A DNA stretch of 64,000 nt from Pantoea sp. SOD02 (GCF_024707505.1 NZ_CP102604.1:1736001-1800000), one strand, 5' to 3'; shown: positions 24,382 to 35,620, numbered from the stretch's first letter. Numbers and translations are program-made. The notes: generated by a model from the sequence alone, not told the origin.

Positions 24382-26358
24382 GTGAGCATGGACATCAGCG
24401 ATTTTTACCAGACGTTTTTCGATGAAGCCGATGAGCTGTTAGCGGATATGGAGCAACACCTGTTGGGACTTGATCCCCAGGAGCCCGATTCCGAGCAGTT
24501 GAATGCCATCTTCCGCGCCGCCCACTCCATCAAGGGCGGAGCCGGTACGTTTGGCTTTACGGTTTTACAGGAAACCACCCACATCCTGGAAAACATTCTG
24601 GATGGTGCGCGCCGCGGCGAGATGCAGCTCAGCACCGATATCATCAACCTGTTTTTGGAAACCAAAGATATTATGCAAGAACAGCTCGATGCCTATAAAA
24701 CGGCGCAGGAGCCGAATGCAGAAAGCTTTAAATACATCTGCGAAGCGCTGCGTCAGCTGGCACTGGAAGCGAAAGGCATTGTGCCTGAAGCACCGAAAGT
24801 CGCCGAAGTGGTTGAGATTGCTGCAGCCGTTGCGGCCAGCGGTCTGCGCCTGCAACTGTTTGACCTGAAAGAGAAAGAGCCGGAGCTGATGCTGGAAGAG
24901 CTCGGCAATCTGGGCACCGTCAGCAACGTGGTGAAAGGCGCCAATTCGCTGGAAGTCACCATTGATGGCGTCGGCAAAGATGACATCGTAGCGGTGCTGT
25001 GTTTTGTGCTGGACGAAGCACAGATCCACTTCCCGTCAGGCGCGGCGGCAGTTGCTGAAGCGCCGGTAGCGGAAGTGGCTGCAGAAGCGGTGCAAACCGC
25101 CACCGTGACCGACATTACGCCAGCGGTGAAACGTGAACCTAAGCGTGCCGCCGCACCGGCTAAAGGCAGCGAATCCAGCAGCATCCGCGTAGCAGTAGAG
25201 AAAGTTGACCAACTGATTAACCTGGTTGGCGAACTGGTGATCACCCAATCGATGCTGGCGCAACGCTCCGGCGCGCTGGATCCGGTGGCGCACGGCGACC
25301 TGCTGAACAGCATGGGTCAGCTGGAGCGTAATGCCCGCGACCTGCAGGAATCGGTGATGTCGATTCGTATGATGCCGATGGAGTATGTCTTCAGCCGCTT
25401 CCCGCGTCTGGTGCGCGATCTGGCCAGCAAGCTGGGCAAAGAAGTTGAACTGACGCTGCTCGGCAGCTCGACCGAACTGGATAAGAGCCTGATTGAACGC
25501 ATCATCGATCCGTTAACGCATCTGGTGCGTAACAGCCTCGATCACGGCATCGAAACCCCGGAAAAACGTCTGGCGGCGAATAAAACCGCCGTCGGCAACC
25601 TGACGCTCTCTGCGGAACATCAGGGCGGCAACATCTGCATCGAAGTGATCGATGACGGTGCCGGTCTGAACCGCGAACGTATTCTGGCGAAAGCGCTGTC
25701 GTCTGGTCTGCCGGTCAGCGACAGCATGAGCGACGAAGAAGTCGGCATGCTGATCTTCGCGCCGGGCTTCTCCACCGCCGAGCAGGTCACCGACGTGTCG
25801 GGCCGTGGCGTGGGCATGGACGTAGTGAAACGTAATATTCAGGAGATGGGCGGTCACGTCGAAATCTCCTCGAAGCAGGGCAAAGGCACCACCATTCGCA
25901 TCCTGCTGCCGCTGACGCTGGCGATCCTCGACGGCATGTCAGTGCGCGTGGCTAACGAAGTGTTCATTCTGCCGCTCAACGCGGTGATGGAATCGCTACA
26001 GCCGACCGCCGAAGAGCTGAAACCGCTGGCCGGTGGCGAGCGCGTGCTGGAAGTGCGTGGCGAATATCTGCCGCTGGTGGAGTTGTGGAATGTGTTTGAG
26101 GTGCAGAACGCCAAAACCGACGCCACCCAAGGCATCGTGGTGATTCTGCAAAGCGCAGGCCGTCGCTATGCGCTGCTGGTTGATCAGCTGATTGGTCAGC
26201 ATCAGGTGGTAGTGAAAAACCTTGAAAGCAACTATCGCAAAGTGCCGGGCATCTCTGCCGCCACCATTTTGGGCGATGGTAGCGTGGCGCTGATTGTGGA
26301 TGTCTCAGCACTGCAATCGTTGAACCGTGAAAAGCGTGTGGCCGGTGCCGCAGCGTAA
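24382..26358 (+). CDS. cheA: Chemotaxis histidine kinase CheA
   Basis: Receptor-coupled kinase that phosphorylates CheY and CheB. The 658-residue protein has HPt His48 (AAHSIKGG), the P2 CheY-binding domain, the P3 dimerisation helices (SIRVAVEKVDQLINLVGELVITQSML), the P4 ATPase with HLVRNSLDHGIE and DDGAGLNRERI, GRGVGMDVVKRNI, and the C-terminal P5 domain. It starts at GTG 24382; the internal ATG 24388 is a possible alternative. It follows motB by 4 bp. Confidence 0.98.
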   Translation: MSMDISDFYQTFFDEADELLADMEQHLLGLDPQEPDSEQLNAIFRAAHSIKGGAGTFGFTVLQETTHILENILDGARRGEMQLSTDIINLFLETKDIMQEQLDAYKTAQEPNAESFKYICEALRQLALEAKGIVPEAPKVAEVVEIAAAVAASGLRLQLFDLKEKEPELMLEELGNLGTVSNVVKGANSLEVTIDGVGKDDIVAVLCFVLDEAQIHFPSGAAAVAEAPVAEVAAEAVQTATVTDITPAVKREPKRAAAPAKGSESSSIRVAVEKVDQLINLVGELVITQSMLAQRSGALDPVAHGDLLNSMGQLERNARDLQESVMSIRMMPMEYVFSRFPRLVRDLASKLGKEVELTLLGSSTELDKSLIERIIDPLTHLVRNSLDHGIETPEKRLAANKTAVGNLTLSAEHQGGNICIEVIDDGAGLNRERILAKALSSGLPVSDSMSDEEVGMLIFAPGFSTAEQVTDVSGRGVGMDVVKRNIQEMGGHVEISSKQGKGTTIRILLPLTLAILDGMSVRVANEVFILPLNAVMESLQPTAEELKPLAGGERVLEVRGEYLPLVELWNVFEVQNAKTDATQGIVVILQSAGRRYALLVDQLIGQHQVVVKNLESNYRKVPGISAATILGDGSVALIVDVSALQSLNREKRVAGAAA

Positions 26359-26380
26359 TAGATAACGAAAGGGTAAAAAA

Positions 26381-26878
26381 ATGACTGACATGGCAACCGT
26401 GACCAAAATCGCTGGCGAAACCGTGGGCCAGGAATTCTTAGTTTTCACACTGGGTGACGAAGAGTACGGCATCGACATTCTGAAAGTGCAGGAGATTCGT
26501 GGTTACGATCAGGTAACCCGCATCGCTAACACGCCGGAATTCATCAAAGGCGTGACCAACCTGCGCGGCGTGATCGTGCCAATCATCGACCTGCGCGTGA
26601 AGTTCTCGCAGCCGGATGTGGTGTACAACGAGAACACCGTGGTGATCGTGCTTAATCTTGAGCATCGCGTGGTAGGCATCGTGGTGGATGGCGTTTCTGA
26701 CGTGCTGTCGCTGACGCAAGAGCAGATTCGCCCTTCACCGGAGTTCGCCGTCACCATGTCCACCGAGTACCTGACCGGTCTCGGCGCGTTGGGTGAACGT
26801 ATGCTGATTCTGGTCGACATCGAAAAGCTGCTGAGCAGCGAAGAGATGGCGCTGGTGGATAACCTGCGTACCGCATAA
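26381..26878 (+). CDS. cheW: Chemotaxis coupling protein CheW
   Basis: SH3-like scaffold linking receptors to CheA. The 165-residue protein matches throughout: [68 protein letters not shown] and [15 protein letters not shown]. It ends the mot-che half operon and is followed by a strong hairpin. Confidence 0.98.
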   Translation: MTDMATVTKIAGETVGQEFLVFTLGDEEYGIDILKVQEIRGYDQVTRIANTPEFIKGVTNLRGVIVPIIDLRVKFSQPDVVYNENTVVIVLNLEHRVVGIVVDGVSDVLSLTQEQIRPSPEFAVTMSTEYLTGLGALGERMLILVDIEKLLSSEEMALVDNLRTA

Positions 26879-26885
26879 TCCCCGC

Positions 26886-26911
26886 AACGGGCCGCGCTGC
26901 TGCGGCCCGTT
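26886..26911 (+). terminator. Hairpin after cheW
   Basis: AACGGGCCGC-GCTGCT-GCGGCCCGTT forms a 10-bp GC-rich stem directly after the cheW stop. The tail (ATCATC) is poor in T, so termination may be partial. Confidence 0.6.
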
Positions 26912-26980
26912 ATCATCACGCGCGTGAATTAATTCCTTACAAATCAACAACAAAACCGCGAAAAACCTCTGCAATACCCC

Positions 26981-27007
26981 TCAATATTCTCCGCCTTTGG
27001 TCGATAA
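26981..27007 (+). promoter_or_regulatory. FliA (sigma-28) promoter of the first chemoreceptor
   Basis: TCAA-N15-GTCGATAA matches the FliA consensus TAAA-N15-GCCGATAA in spacing and in 10 of 12 positions. It lies about 40 bp before the receptor start. Confidence 0.7.
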
Positions 27008-27046
27008 CTGATCTGTACCATTTTTCTTCATTTTCCAGGGCAAACT

Positions 27047-28726
27047 ATGTTTACGAGAATCCGCGTGGTCACCAGCTTATTGCTGGTGTTGTTGGTGTTT
27101 GGCTTTTTACAGCTGGCATCCGGCTCACTGTTTTTCAAAGCGTTAAGCGATGACAAAAACAGTTTTAACGTTTCACAACTGGCGAGCAAAAACACTGCCG
27201 CCATCAACGACGCTTACATGAGCCTCAACCAGAGCCGTGTGGTGTTAACCCGCATTCAGCTGCGTATGGCAACCAGCAAACTCACCGGCAGTGAAGCGGA
27301 TATCGCTGGTTTGTATGACGACAGCAAAGCCTTCCAGAAAGATGCTGCCGATAACTATCAGCTGTTTAAAGCCACCCCGGACACGCCGGGACAGGATGCC
27401 GCGCTGAATAAACGTGTGGATGAAACCTATACCGCCTATGCCAGCGCGCTGGGCCAGTTGCACGATGCGCTGGTGGCAAAAGATCTCGATCAGGCAGCCA
27501 AAGCGCCGGTTGCGCCGAGTCAAAACGCCTTCCTGAAAGAGTATCGCCAGTGGCGTGCCGATCAGGATCGCCTGACCGCTGCGGGTGTCGAAGCCAACAG
27601 CTCAGCCTACGACCACATGATTTGGCTGTTAGGCGCGGTGTTGGCGATTGTGGTGGCGGTGATTGTGCTGTGCTGGTTTGGCATGCGCAAAATTCTCATC
27701 AAGCCGCTTAATGAGAACATCCAGCATATTCAGCACATTGCGCAGGGCGATTTAACGCAGAGCATCGCGGTTGAAGGGCGCAACGAAATGAGCCAGCTGG
27801 CGGAAAGCCTGCATGAGATGCAGCAGTCGCTGGTACGCACGGTGAGTGATGTGCGTGACGGTTCGGATGCCATCTTTACCGGGGCGAGCGAAATCTCTGC
27901 GGGCAACAACGATCTCTCGGCACGTACCGAAGAGCAGGCGGCTTCACTGGAGCAGACCGCCGCCAGCATGGAACAGCTGACTGCCACCGTGAAGCAGAAC
28001 GCCGAAAACGCGCGTCAGGCGTCGCAGCTGGCATTGAGCGCCTCCGAAACCGCACAGAAGGGCGGCGACGTGGTACAAGGCGTGGTGCGCACCATGAGCG
28101 ACATCGCTGGCAGTTCGAAGAAGATCGCCGACATCACCAGCGTGATCGATGGCATCGCTTTCCAGACCAATATCCTGGCGCTGAACGCGGCGGTAGAAGC
28201 GGCGCGTGCCGGTGAGCAGGGCCGAGGCTTTGCGGTGGTTGCCGGTGAGGTGCGTAATCTGGCCCAGCGCAGCGCGCAAGCAGCGAAAGAGATCAAAGGG
28301 CTGATTGAAGATTCCGTCCAACGTGTGAACAGCGGATCTGAACTGGTTGGCACCGCCGGTGAAACCATGAGCGATATCGTTAATGCGGTGACGCGCGTCA
28401 CTGACATCATGGGCGAAATTGCCTCAGCGTCGGATGAGCAGAGCCGTGGTATCGATCAGGTCGGTCAGGCGGTAACGGAGATGGATCGCGTGACGCAGCA
28501 GAACGCCTCGCTGGTGGAAGAGTCGGCGGCGGCGGCGGCATCGTTGGAAGAGCAGGCCAGCCGCCTGAGCCAGTCGGTAGCAGTGTTCCGCGTACCGCGC
28601 GCGGCGCAAGCGCAGCCGCAGGCCAAAGCAGGCGTGCGTCATCCACAGATCGCACCACCAACGCTGGGCACACCGCGTAAAGCGGTGACCGCTGCGGCGG
28701 GTGACAGCAACTGGGAGACGTTTTAA
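27047..28726 (+). CDS. Methyl-accepting chemotaxis protein 1 (4HB sensor)
   Basis: Transmembrane receptor that controls CheA through CheW. The 559-residue protein has TM1 (about residues 7-30), a four-helix periplasmic sensor, TM2 ([21 protein letters not shown]), HAMP, methylation helices and the conserved hairpin tip [38 protein letters not shown]. It ends with NWETF, the CheR/CheB docking tail, so it is a high-abundance type receptor. Tar/Tsr-like Arg residues ([12 protein letters not shown]) are kept in helix 1, but the second pocket half (QPTQ) is absent, so the ligand is unclear. Confidence 0.93.
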   Translation: MFTRIRVVTSLLLVLLVFGFLQLASGSLFFKALSDDKNSFNVSQLASKNTAAINDAYMSLNQSRVVLTRIQLRMATSKLTGSEADIAGLYDDSKAFQKDAADNYQLFKATPDTPGQDAALNKRVDETYTAYASALGQLHDALVAKDLDQAAKAPVAPSQNAFLKEYRQWRADQDRLTAAGVEANSSAYDHMIWLLGAVLAIVVAVIVLCWFGMRKILIKPLNENIQHIQHIAQGDLTQSIAVEGRNEMSQLAESLHEMQQSLVRTVSDVRDGSDAIFTGASEISAGNNDLSARTEEQAASLEQTAASMEQLTATVKQNAENARQASQLALSASETAQKGGDVVQGVVRTMSDIAGSSKKIADITSVIDGIAFQTNILALNAAVEAARAGEQGRGFAVVAGEVRNLAQRSAQAAKEIKGLIEDSVQRVNSGSELVGTAGETMSDIVNAVTRVTDIMGEIASASDEQSRGIDQVGQAVTEMDRVTQQNASLVEESAAAAASLEEQASRLSQSVAVFRVPRAAQAQPQAKAGVRHPQIAPPTLGTPRKAVTAAAGDSNWETF

Positions 28727-28739
28727 CGCGTTAAATAGC

Positions 28740-28800
28740 GGTCGGCATAAATGCCGACCCTACGCACACCTTACTTGTAGGGTCGCCATTCATGGCGACC
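28740..28800. repeat. Pair of REP-type palindromes after receptor 1
   Basis: GGTCGGCATAAATGCCGACC at 28740-28759 and GGTCGCCATTCATGGCGACC at 28781-28800 sit 21 bp apart, directly after the stop of the gene. The two differ in their arms (GGTCGGCAT vs GGTCGCCAT). Confidence 0.9.
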
Positions 28801-28810
28801 AACATTAAAA

Positions 28811-28855
28811 AAATGCGCCTTTTATCGCTAACCCGATAAAAGGCGCATTTTTTTT
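28811..28855. terminator. Strong bidirectional-looking terminator after receptor 1
   Basis: A 17-bp stem (28811-28827 with 28834-28850, loop CTAACC) followed by a run of T, with a run of A before it. It insulates receptor 1 from receptor 2. Confidence 0.92.
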
Positions 28856-28935
28856 ATTGTTAATTTTTTTAGTTATAAAACACTGCAATCATGCTCAAAC
28901 GCAGAGTTTTAATTCGTAAAGTAGCTTAAGCACCC

Positions 28936-28962
28936 TGAAATATTCAGATTACCGGTCGATAA
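28936..28962 (+). promoter_or_regulatory. FliA promoter of the second chemoreceptor
   Basis: TGAA-N15-GTCGATAA, the same spacing and -10 as at the first receptor, 34 bp before the start codon. Confidence 0.7.
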
Positions 28963-28996
28963 CTGGGGGAGCCGAAACGCATCCCCTGGAGAACCC

Positions 28997-30658
28997 ATGT
29001 TAAAACGAATCAATGTAGTGACCAGCCTCATCGCCGTATTGCTGGTTTTTGGCGCTTTACAATTACTGTCGGGTGGCCTGTTCTGGTCCGCCTTACAAAA
29101 AGATAAAGAGGCGTTTGCGGTAGCGCAGATCTCCTCCAACAACGTCGGCGCGATGTCCGATGCCTGGATTGAACTGAACCAAACCCGCACGGTACTCAAC
29201 CGCGCCATGTTGCGTATGCAGGGCACCATGGCCGCGCAGGCGAATGGCGGCCAGCTGGCAGCGTTAATTGCGCAAACTGAAAAGCAGCTCAACGTGGCTG
29301 CCGGTCACTATCAACGCTACTACGACTTACCGGCCACGCCGGGCTTGCCGGAAGCGCTGCGCGATAAGCTGGAAGCGAACTACGCCGCCTTTAACGACGG
29401 ATTGAAAGCCATGCTGGATCGCCTGAAAGCCAACGATCTGCAAGGCATGTTTGCGCAGAACATCGAAGCGAAACAGGTGGCGATGAAAGCCACTTACGAA
29501 GAGTGGCGGACTGAGCAAAGCAAACTGGCGGCAGAAGGCGTGGCGCAAAACCAGCGCGCCTTCCAGACCATGATGTGGTTGCTGGCGTCCGTGGCGCTGG
29601 TGGTGGTGGCGGTGATTGTTGGTTGCTGGTTTGGTCTGCGTAGCGTGCTGATTCAGCCGCTGCATCAGCTGCTGGCGCATATTCGTCATATCGCTGCTGG
29701 CGATCTCACGCAACATATCGTGGTGGAAGGGCGCAATGAAATGAGCCAGTTAGCCGGCAGTCTGCACGAGATGCAGCAGTCACTGGTTAGCACCGTCGGC
29801 AATGTGCGTGACGGTTCCGATGCGATTTTCACCGGCGCCAGCGAAATCGCCGCCGGGAATAACGATCTCTCTGCGCGTACCGAAGAGCAGGCCGCCTCAC
29901 TGGAGCAGACTGCAGCCAGCATGGAGCAGCTCACCGCGACGGTGAAACAGAACGCCGAAAATGCGCGTCAGGCATCGCAGCTGGCGCTCAGCGCGTCCGA
30001 TACCGCACGCAAGGGCGGCGAGGTGGTCGATGGCGTGGTGCGTACCATGCAGGATATCGCCGGCAGCTCGAAGAAGATCGCCGATATTATCAGCGTGATT
30101 GATGGCATCGCTTTCCAGACCAACATCCTGGCGCTGAACGCGGCGGTTGAAGCGGCGCGTGCCGGTGAACAGGGCCGTGGTTTTGCCGTGGTGGCAGGTG
30201 AAGTGCGTAACCTGGCGCAGCGCAGTGCGCAGGCGGCGAAAGAGATCAAAGGCTTGATCGAAGACTCAGTCAACCGCGTCAACAACGGTTCGCAGCTGGT
30301 TGGCACCGCCGGAGAGACCATGAATGATATCGTCGGCGCCGTCACGCGCGTCACCGATATTATGGGCGAAATCGCCTCGGCATCGGATGAGCAGAGCCGT
30401 GGTATCGATCAGGTAGGACAAGCGGTGACCGAGATGGACCGCGTCACCCAGCAGAACGCCTCGCTGGTGGAAGAGTCCGCTGCTGCTGCTGCGTCACTGG
30501 AAGAGCAGGCGAGCCGCCTGAGCCAGTCGGTATCGGTGTTCCGCATTCCACGCGCCGCGCAGGCGCAACCGAAGGCGAGCATGGTACGTCAGATCGCCAG
30601 CGCACCGCGCAAAGCGGCTGCCGCGCCGGTGAGTGACGGCAACTGGGAGACGTTTTAA
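28997..30658 (+). CDS. Methyl-accepting chemotaxis protein 2 (4HB sensor)
   Basis: A 553-residue receptor of the same build: TM1, four-helix sensor, TM2 ([23 protein letters not shown]), HAMP, and a signalling domain almost identical to receptor 1, ending NWETF. Helix 1 reads [15 protein letters not shown], keeping the Arg/Asn/Arg positions used by Tsr and Tar to grip the ligand backbone, yet the second half of the pocket reads FAQNIEAKQ instead of QPTQG. An amino-acid ligand is likely but not assignable. ATG at 28997 follows GGAGAACCC. Confidence 0.93.
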   Translation: MLKRINVVTSLIAVLLVFGALQLLSGGLFWSALQKDKEAFAVAQISSNNVGAMSDAWIELNQTRTVLNRAMLRMQGTMAAQANGGQLAALIAQTEKQLNVAAGHYQRYYDLPATPGLPEALRDKLEANYAAFNDGLKAMLDRLKANDLQGMFAQNIEAKQVAMKATYEEWRTEQSKLAAEGVAQNQRAFQTMMWLLASVALVVVAVIVGCWFGLRSVLIQPLHQLLAHIRHIAAGDLTQHIVVEGRNEMSQLAGSLHEMQQSLVSTVGNVRDGSDAIFTGASEIAAGNNDLSARTEEQAASLEQTAASMEQLTATVKQNAENARQASQLALSASDTARKGGEVVDGVVRTMQDIAGSSKKIADIISVIDGIAFQTNILALNAAVEAARAGEQGRGFAVVAGEVRNLAQRSAQAAKEIKGLIEDSVNRVNNGSQLVGTAGETMNDIVGAVTRVTDIMGEIASASDEQSRGIDQVGQAVTEMDRVTQQNASLVEESAAAAASLEEQASRLSQSVSVFRIPRAAQAQPKASMVRQIASAPRKAAAAPVSDGNWETF

Positions 30659-30670
30659 CCGTTAGTAACA

Positions 30671-30728
30671 GGTCGCCATAAATGGCGACCCTACAAAATC
30701 CCCCGTAAGGTCGCCATTTATGGCGACC
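30671..30728. repeat. Pair of REP-type palindromes after receptor 2
   Basis: GGTCGCCATAAATGGCGACC (30671-30690) and GGTCGCCATTTATGGCGACC (30709-30728) lie directly after the gene. Confidence 0.9.
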
Positions 30729-30768
30729 TTTTTCATCCCCAAGCTGGTCCAACCCCTGCGAACACACA

Positions 30769-30795
30769 TAAAGATCCCTCTTTGAGCGCCGATAA
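30769..30795 (+). promoter_or_regulatory. FliA promoter of the third chemoreceptor
   Basis: TAAA-N15-GCCGATAA is a perfect match to the FliA consensus, 31 bp before the start codon. Confidence 0.88.
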
Positions 30796-30826
30796 CAGAG
30801 GCGATCCGCCAACCAATGAGGTGTTT

Positions 30827-32503
30827 ATGTTTAGTCGTATTCGTGTTGTATCCGGCCTGCTGTGCGTGCTGGCGCTGTTTGCCTTACTGCAGCTGTTCTC
30901 CGGTGGGGTGTTCTACTCCACGGTCAAAGCCGATAAAGATAATTTTGCCTATAACCAGCGTCTTAGCACGCTGCAGCGGGCGATGGGCACCTCATGGGTA
31001 TCGCTGGTTCAGGCGCGTAACACGCTGAACCGTGCGGGGATCCGTTACCTGCTGGACAGTCAGCAGGCTGGCTCAGGCGCAACCGTGAAAGATCTGGTGG
31101 CGCTGGCGAGTGAGGAGTTGAAGAACGCCGATCAGGGTTTTGCCGAATTTAACGCCAACCTGTCTGAAAAGGGCAAAAAGGCCGAGAACGTGCTGACGCT
31201 GCAGGCCAACTACAACGCCTATCGGGGTGCATTGGGTGAGTTGATCGATTTCCTCGGTAGCGGAAATTTCAAAGGATTTGTTGATCAGCCGACGCAGGGA
31301 TTCCAGGACAAATTTGCCAAAGATTACAACGCGTGGCTGAGCTACAACATTGTGCTCGCCAATCAGGGCATTGAAGCCAATGACGCGGCGTATACCAAGT
31401 CCATCATGCTGGTGGTCGGCACGCTGCTGGTGACCTTGCTGGTGATTGCGCTAGTGTGGAGCGGCATGCGTACGGTGCTGATCCGTCCGCTGAAGCAGAG
31501 CATCGAGCACATTCGTCACATCGCACGCGGCGATTTGACGCAGCAGGTCGACATCACGGTGCGCAACGAGATGGGCGAGCTGCTCACTTCGGTGCAAGAG
31601 ATGCAGCAAGAGCTGGCGCGGACGGTGCGTACCGTGCGTGACGGTTCCGATGCCATCTACACCGGTGCCAGCGAAATCGCCATGGGCAACAACGATCTCT
31701 CCTCGCGTACCGAGCAGCAAGCGGCTTCGCTGGAAGAGACCGCTGCCAGCATGGAGCAGTTGACCGCCACCGTGAAGCAGAACGCCGAAAACGCCCGTCA
31801 GGCGTCGCAGCTGGCGCTCACCGCCTCGGAAACCGCGCAGCAGGGCGGCAAAGTGGTGGATGGCGTGGTTACCACCATGAAAGAGATTACCGGCAGCTCG
31901 AAGAAAATCGCTGACATCATCAGCGTGATCGATGGCATTGCCTTCCAGACCAATATCCTCGCACTGAACGCCGCGGTAGAAGCTGCGCGCGCCGGTGAGC
32001 AGGGACGTGGATTTGCTGTGGTAGCGGGCGAGGTGCGCAGTCTGGCACAGCGCAGCGCACAAGCGGCGAAAGAGATTAAAGGATTGATCGAAGATTCGGT
32101 CAGCCGCGTCAACACCGGTTCTGTGCTGGTGGAGAGCGCCGGGGAAACCATGACCAACATCGTGAATGCGGTTACGCGCGTCACCGACATCATGGGCGAA
32201 ATCGCCTCGGCGTCGGACGAGCAGAGCCGTGGTATCGATCAGGTCGGTCTGGCGGTGAACGAGATGGATCGCGTGACGCAGCAGAACGCCGCGCTGGTCG
32301 AAGAGTCTGCAACTGCGGCAGCGGCGCTGGAAGATCAGGCCAGCCGACTGAAACAGTCAGTTGCGGTGTTCAATATCGGTAAAGAATTTGTCGTTCAGGC
32401 CGTTAACGTATCTACAGCGGCAAAAAATTTGCGTTCTGGCACGCCAAAAGCACTGGCACCGGCAGGCGCACGTAGCACGGACGATAACTGGGAAACCTTT
32501 TAA
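30827..32503 (+). CDS. tsr: Serine-type chemoreceptor (Tsr-like)
   Basis: A 558-residue receptor whose periplasmic helix 1 ([15 protein letters not shown]) is almost the same as in E. coli Tsr, including the Arg64/Asn68/Arg69/Arg73 set, and whose helix 4 has [11 protein letters not shown] like the Tsr pocket. One change is visible: the FF pair before DQPTQG reads FV. The signalling tip and NWETF tail are standard. The start at 30827 gives FSRIRVV as in the other two receptors; an upstream ATG-like start at 30782 lies inside the promoter and is rejected. It is followed by cheR after about 100 bp. Confidence 0.88.
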   Translation: MFSRIRVVSGLLCVLALFALLQLFSGGVFYSTVKADKDNFAYNQRLSTLQRAMGTSWVSLVQARNTLNRAGIRYLLDSQQAGSGATVKDLVALASEELKNADQGFAEFNANLSEKGKKAENVLTLQANYNAYRGALGELIDFLGSGNFKGFVDQPTQGFQDKFAKDYNAWLSYNIVLANQGIEANDAAYTKSIMLVVGTLLVTLLVIALVWSGMRTVLIRPLKQSIEHIRHIARGDLTQQVDITVRNEMGELLTSVQEMQQELARTVRTVRDGSDAIYTGASEIAMGNNDLSSRTEQQAASLEETAASMEQLTATVKQNAENARQASQLALTASETAQQGGKVVDGVVTTMKEITGSSKKIADIISVIDGIAFQTNILALNAAVEAARAGEQGRGFAVVAGEVRSLAQRSAQAAKEIKGLIEDSVSRVNTGSVLVESAGETMTNIVNAVTRVTDIMGEIASASDEQSRGIDQVGLAVNEMDRVTQQNAALVEESATAAAALEDQASRLKQSVAVFNIGKEFVVQAVNVSTAAKNLRSGTPKALAPAGARSTDDNWETF

Positions 32504-32606
32504 TCCTTGTGGCCGCCGCAAGGCGGCCCATAAGAATGGCGCGACTGGCAGCACAGTAGCAACCGCAGTATCACAATTTAAACAGTTTGTTGCCGGGTGA
32601 CCTGAA

Positions 32607-33482
32607 ATGAAGAAATCGACGTTATTGGATCAAAGTGAAGCGACCACGCTGCTCTCGCAAATGGTGCAGCGCTTACCGCTCTCAGATACGCATTTTCGTC
32701 GCATTAGCCAGCTGATCTATCAGCGCGCAGGTATTGTGCTGGCCGACCACAAACGCGAGATGGTTTACAACCGTTTGGTACGTCGTCTGCGCATGCTGAA
32801 TATTGATGACTTTGGCCGCTATCTGGCGCTGCTGGAGCAGGACCAAAACAGTGCGGAGTGGCAGGCGTTTATTAACGCGCTGACCACCAACCTGACCTCT
32901 TTCTTCCGCGAGGCGCATCACTTCCCGATCCTCGCGGATCATGCGCGTAAGCGCACGGGTAATTACAGCGTCTGGAGCACCGCCGCCTCAACCGGCGAAG
33001 AGCCGTACTCCATCGCCATGACGCTGGCGGAAACGCTTGGCACCGGTCCGGGTAAATTCCAGGTCCATGCCAGCGATATCGATACGCAGGTGTTAGAGAA
33101 AGCCGTGGCGGGCGTGTATCGCCAGGAAGAGCTACGTACGCTCTCGCAGTCACAGCTGCAGCGCTTTTTCCTGCGCGGCACCGGTCCGCACGAAGGCATG
33201 GTGCGCGTGCGTTCCGACCTCGCCAACATGGTGAACTATACGCAACTGAATTTACTGGCTAACGACTGGGCGTTGCCGGGTCCGTTCGACGCAATTTTCT
33301 GTCGCAACGTGATGATCTATTTCGATAAAGAGACGCAGGAACAGATTCTGCGCCGTTTCGTGCCCCTGCTGAAACCCGGCGGTCTGCTGTTTGCCGGGCA
33401 TTCCGAGAACTTTAGTCAGATCAGCAAAGAGTTCTGGCTGCGTGGACAGACAGTCTATGGACTGAGCAAGGAAAGACGATGA
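32607..33482 (+). CDS. cheR: Chemotaxis methyltransferase CheR
   Basis: Adds methyl groups from SAM to receptor glutamates for adaptation. The 291-residue protein has the N-terminal helical domain ([27 protein letters not shown]), [14 protein letters not shown], the SAM site [16 protein letters not shown], the beta-subdomain that binds the NWETF tail, and [18 protein letters not shown]. It overlaps cheB by 4 bp. Confidence 0.97.
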   Translation: MKKSTLLDQSEATTLLSQMVQRLPLSDTHFRRISQLIYQRAGIVLADHKREMVYNRLVRRLRMLNIDDFGRYLALLEQDQNSAEWQAFINALTTNLTSFFREAHHFPILADHARKRTGNYSVWSTAASTGEEPYSIAMTLAETLGTGPGKFQVHASDIDTQVLEKAVAGVYRQEELRTLSQSQLQRFFLRGTGPHEGMVRVRSDLANMVNYTQLNLLANDWALPGPFDAIFCRNVMIYFDKETQEQILRRFVPLLKPGGLLFAGHSENFSQISKEFWLRGQTVYGLSKERR

Positions 33483-34528
33483 GCAAAATCACCGTGATGT
33501 GCGTGGATGACTCTGCGCTAATGCGACAGTTGATGACCGAGATCATCAACAGCCATCCCGATATGGAGATGGTCGCGAGTGCGCCAGATCCGCTGGTGGC
33601 GCGGGATTTAATCAAACAGTACAACCCGCAGGTGTTGACGCTGGATGTCGAGATGCCGCGTATGGATGGCCTCGATTTCCTCGAGAAGCTGATGCGCCTG
33701 CGCCCGATGCCGGTGGTGATGGTCTCCTCGCTGACCGGTAAAGGTTCAGAAGTAACGCTGCGCGCGCTCGAGTTGGGTGCGGTGGATTTCGTCACCAAGC
33801 CGCAGCTCGGTATTCGCGAAGGCATGCTGGCATACAGCCAGATGATTGCCGATAAGATCCGCGCCGCCGCACGCGCCAAGCTACATGTGCGTGCCTCCAC
33901 GCCGATGCCGGTGACGCTGAAAGCGGGTCCGCTGCTGAGTAGTGAAAAGCTGATCGCCATCGGCTCTTCTACCGGTGGCACCGAGGCGATCCGCCATGTG
34001 CTGCAGCCGCTGCCGGCGACCAGCCCGGCGCTGCTGATTACTCAGCATATGCCGCCTGGCTTTACCCGCTCGTTTGCCGAGCGCCTTAACAAGCTGTGCC
34101 AGATCACCGTGAAAGAGGCGGAAGACGGCGAGCGTATTCTGCCGGGCCACGCCTATATTGCGCCAGGCGCGATGCACATGGAGCTGGGCCGTAGCGGTGC
34201 CAACTATGTGGTGAAACTGAATGACGGTCCGCCAGTGAACCGACACAAGCCATCGGTAGATGTGCTGTTCCGTTCGGTGGCGGTGCACGCAGGACGAAAT
34301 GCGGTGGGTGTAATTCTGACCGGGATGGGTAACGACGGCGCGGCCGGGATGCTGGAAATGCATCGCGCGGGCGCCTGGACCATCGCGCAGGATGAAGCCA
34401 GCTGCGTGGTATTTGGTATGCCGCGCGAAGCGATTGCGATGGGCGGCACCAGTGAAGTGGTCGATTTAGGCCACATCAGTCAGCACATGCTGGCGAAAAT
34501 TAGCGCCGGACAGGCATTGCGAATTTAA
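33479..34528 (+). CDS. cheB: Chemotaxis methylesterase/deamidase CheB
   Basis: Removes receptor methyl groups when phosphorylated by CheA. In the 349-residue protein the receiver Asp56 ([12 protein letters not shown]), the esterase nucleophile in GSSTGGTEA, the His in [10 protein letters not shown] and the Asp in [11 protein letters not shown] are all present. It is coupled to cheR by an ATGA overlap. Confidence 0.98.
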   Translation: MSKITVMCVDDSALMRQLMTEIINSHPDMEMVASAPDPLVARDLIKQYNPQVLTLDVEMPRMDGLDFLEKLMRLRPMPVVMVSSLTGKGSEVTLRALELGAVDFVTKPQLGIREGMLAYSQMIADKIRAAARAKLHVRASTPMPVTLKAGPLLSSEKLIAIGSSTGGTEAIRHVLQPLPATSPALLITQHMPPGFTRSFAERLNKLCQITVKEAEDGERILPGHAYIAPGAMHMELGRSGANYVVKLNDGPPVNRHKPSVDVLFRSVAVHAGRNAVGVILTGMGNDGAAGMLEMHRAGAWTIAQDEASCVVFGMPREAIAMGGTSEVVDLGHISQHMLAKISAGQALRI

Positions 34529-34567
34529 CGAGCCCGTCCTGCTGGACGAGACAACACGGGAGTAGAT

Positions 34568-34957
34568 ATGGCTGATAAAAATATGCGCTTTTTGGTGGTG
34601 GATGACTTCAATACGATGCGTCGTATCGTCCGTAACCTGCTGAAAGAGCTTGGATTCAACAACGTCGAAGAAGCAGAAGATGGCGTCGATGCCCTAACCA
34701 AACTGCGTGCCGGTGGCTTTGATTTCGTGGTTTCCGACTGGAACATGCCGAACATGGACGGTCTGGAGCTGCTGCAAACCATTCGTGCTGACGCCACGCT
34801 GAATAAACTGCCGGTGCTGATGGTGACCGCAGAAGCGAAGAAAGAGAACATCATCGCGGCCGCGCAGGCGGGCGCCAGCGGCTACGTGGTGAAACCGTTC
34901 ACGGCGGCCACGCTGGAAGAGAAGTTAGGCAAAATATTCGAAAAACTGGGTATGTAA
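34568..34957 (+). CDS. cheY: Chemotaxis response regulator CheY
   Basis: Single-domain regulator that binds FliM when phosphorylated. The 129-residue protein has Asp12/Asp13, phosphoacceptor Asp57 ([10 protein letters not shown]), Thr in [11 protein letters not shown] and Lys in VVKPFT at the E. coli positions. CGGGAG precedes the ATG. Confidence 0.99.
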   Translation: MADKNMRFLVVDDFNTMRRIVRNLLKELGFNNVEEAEDGVDALTKLRAGGFDFVVSDWNMPNMDGLELLQTIRADATLNKLPVLMVTAEAKKENIIAAAQAGASGYVVKPFTAATLEEKLGKIFEKLGM

Positions 34958-34966
34958 GGAGATGTG

Positions 34967-35608
34967 ATGAGCGACCTTCCGAAATCAACCGAAGAAGCCT
35001 CGGCACACGACATTATTACCCGCATCGGCTCACTGACGCGCATGTTGCGTGACAGTCTGCGTGAGCTGGGGTTAGACCAGGCGATTGCTGAAGCGGCGGA
35101 AGCCATTCCTGACGCGCGCGATCGTCTGGATTATGTTGTGCAAATGACGGCGCAAGCGGCAGAACGTGCGTTGAACTGCGTTGATGCAGCGCAGCCACAC
35201 CAGGACCAAATGGAAGCCGGCGCCAACCAGCTGAAAGGCCGGTGGGATGCGTGGTTTGAAAATCCGATTGAACTGACTGATGCGCGCGAGTTGGTTTCGG
35301 ATACGCGCCAGTTCCTGACTGACGTTCCGGGACACACGTCGTACACCAATAAGCAGTTGCTCGAAATCATGATGGCGCAGGATTTCCAGGACCTGACCGG
35401 TCAGGTGATCAAGCGCATGATGGATGTGATCCAGGAGATCGAGCGTCAGCTGTTGATGGTGCTGCTGGAGAATATGCCAGAAGCCAACGCCGCGGCGCGT
35501 AAAGAGGGCAACAGCCTGCTGAACGGTCCGCAGATCCACGCCAATGCACCTGGCGTGGTGGCGAACCAGGATCAGGTTGATGACCTGCTGGATAGCTTAG
35601 GGTTTTAA
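34967..35608 (+). CDS. cheZ: CheY-P phosphatase CheZ
   Basis: Speeds dephosphorylation of CheY. The 213-residue protein carries [52 protein letters not shown], the active Gln in [17 protein letters not shown] and the C-terminal CheY-binding peptide [15 protein letters not shown] at 34964 is an alternative start one codon earlier. In E. coli flhBAE follows; here a REP pair and an unrelated sugar locus follow instead. Confidence 0.98.
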   Translation: MSDLPKSTEEASAHDIITRIGSLTRMLRDSLRELGLDQAIAEAAEAIPDARDRLDYVVQMTAQAAERALNCVDAAQPHQDQMEAGANQLKGRWDAWFENPIELTDARELVSDTRQFLTDVPGHTSYTNKQLLEIMMAQDFQDLTGQVIKRMMDVIQEIERQLLMVLLENMPEANAAARKEGNSLLNGPQIHANAPGVVANQDQVDDLLDSLGF

Positions 35609-35620
35609 CGGTTAGCGAGC

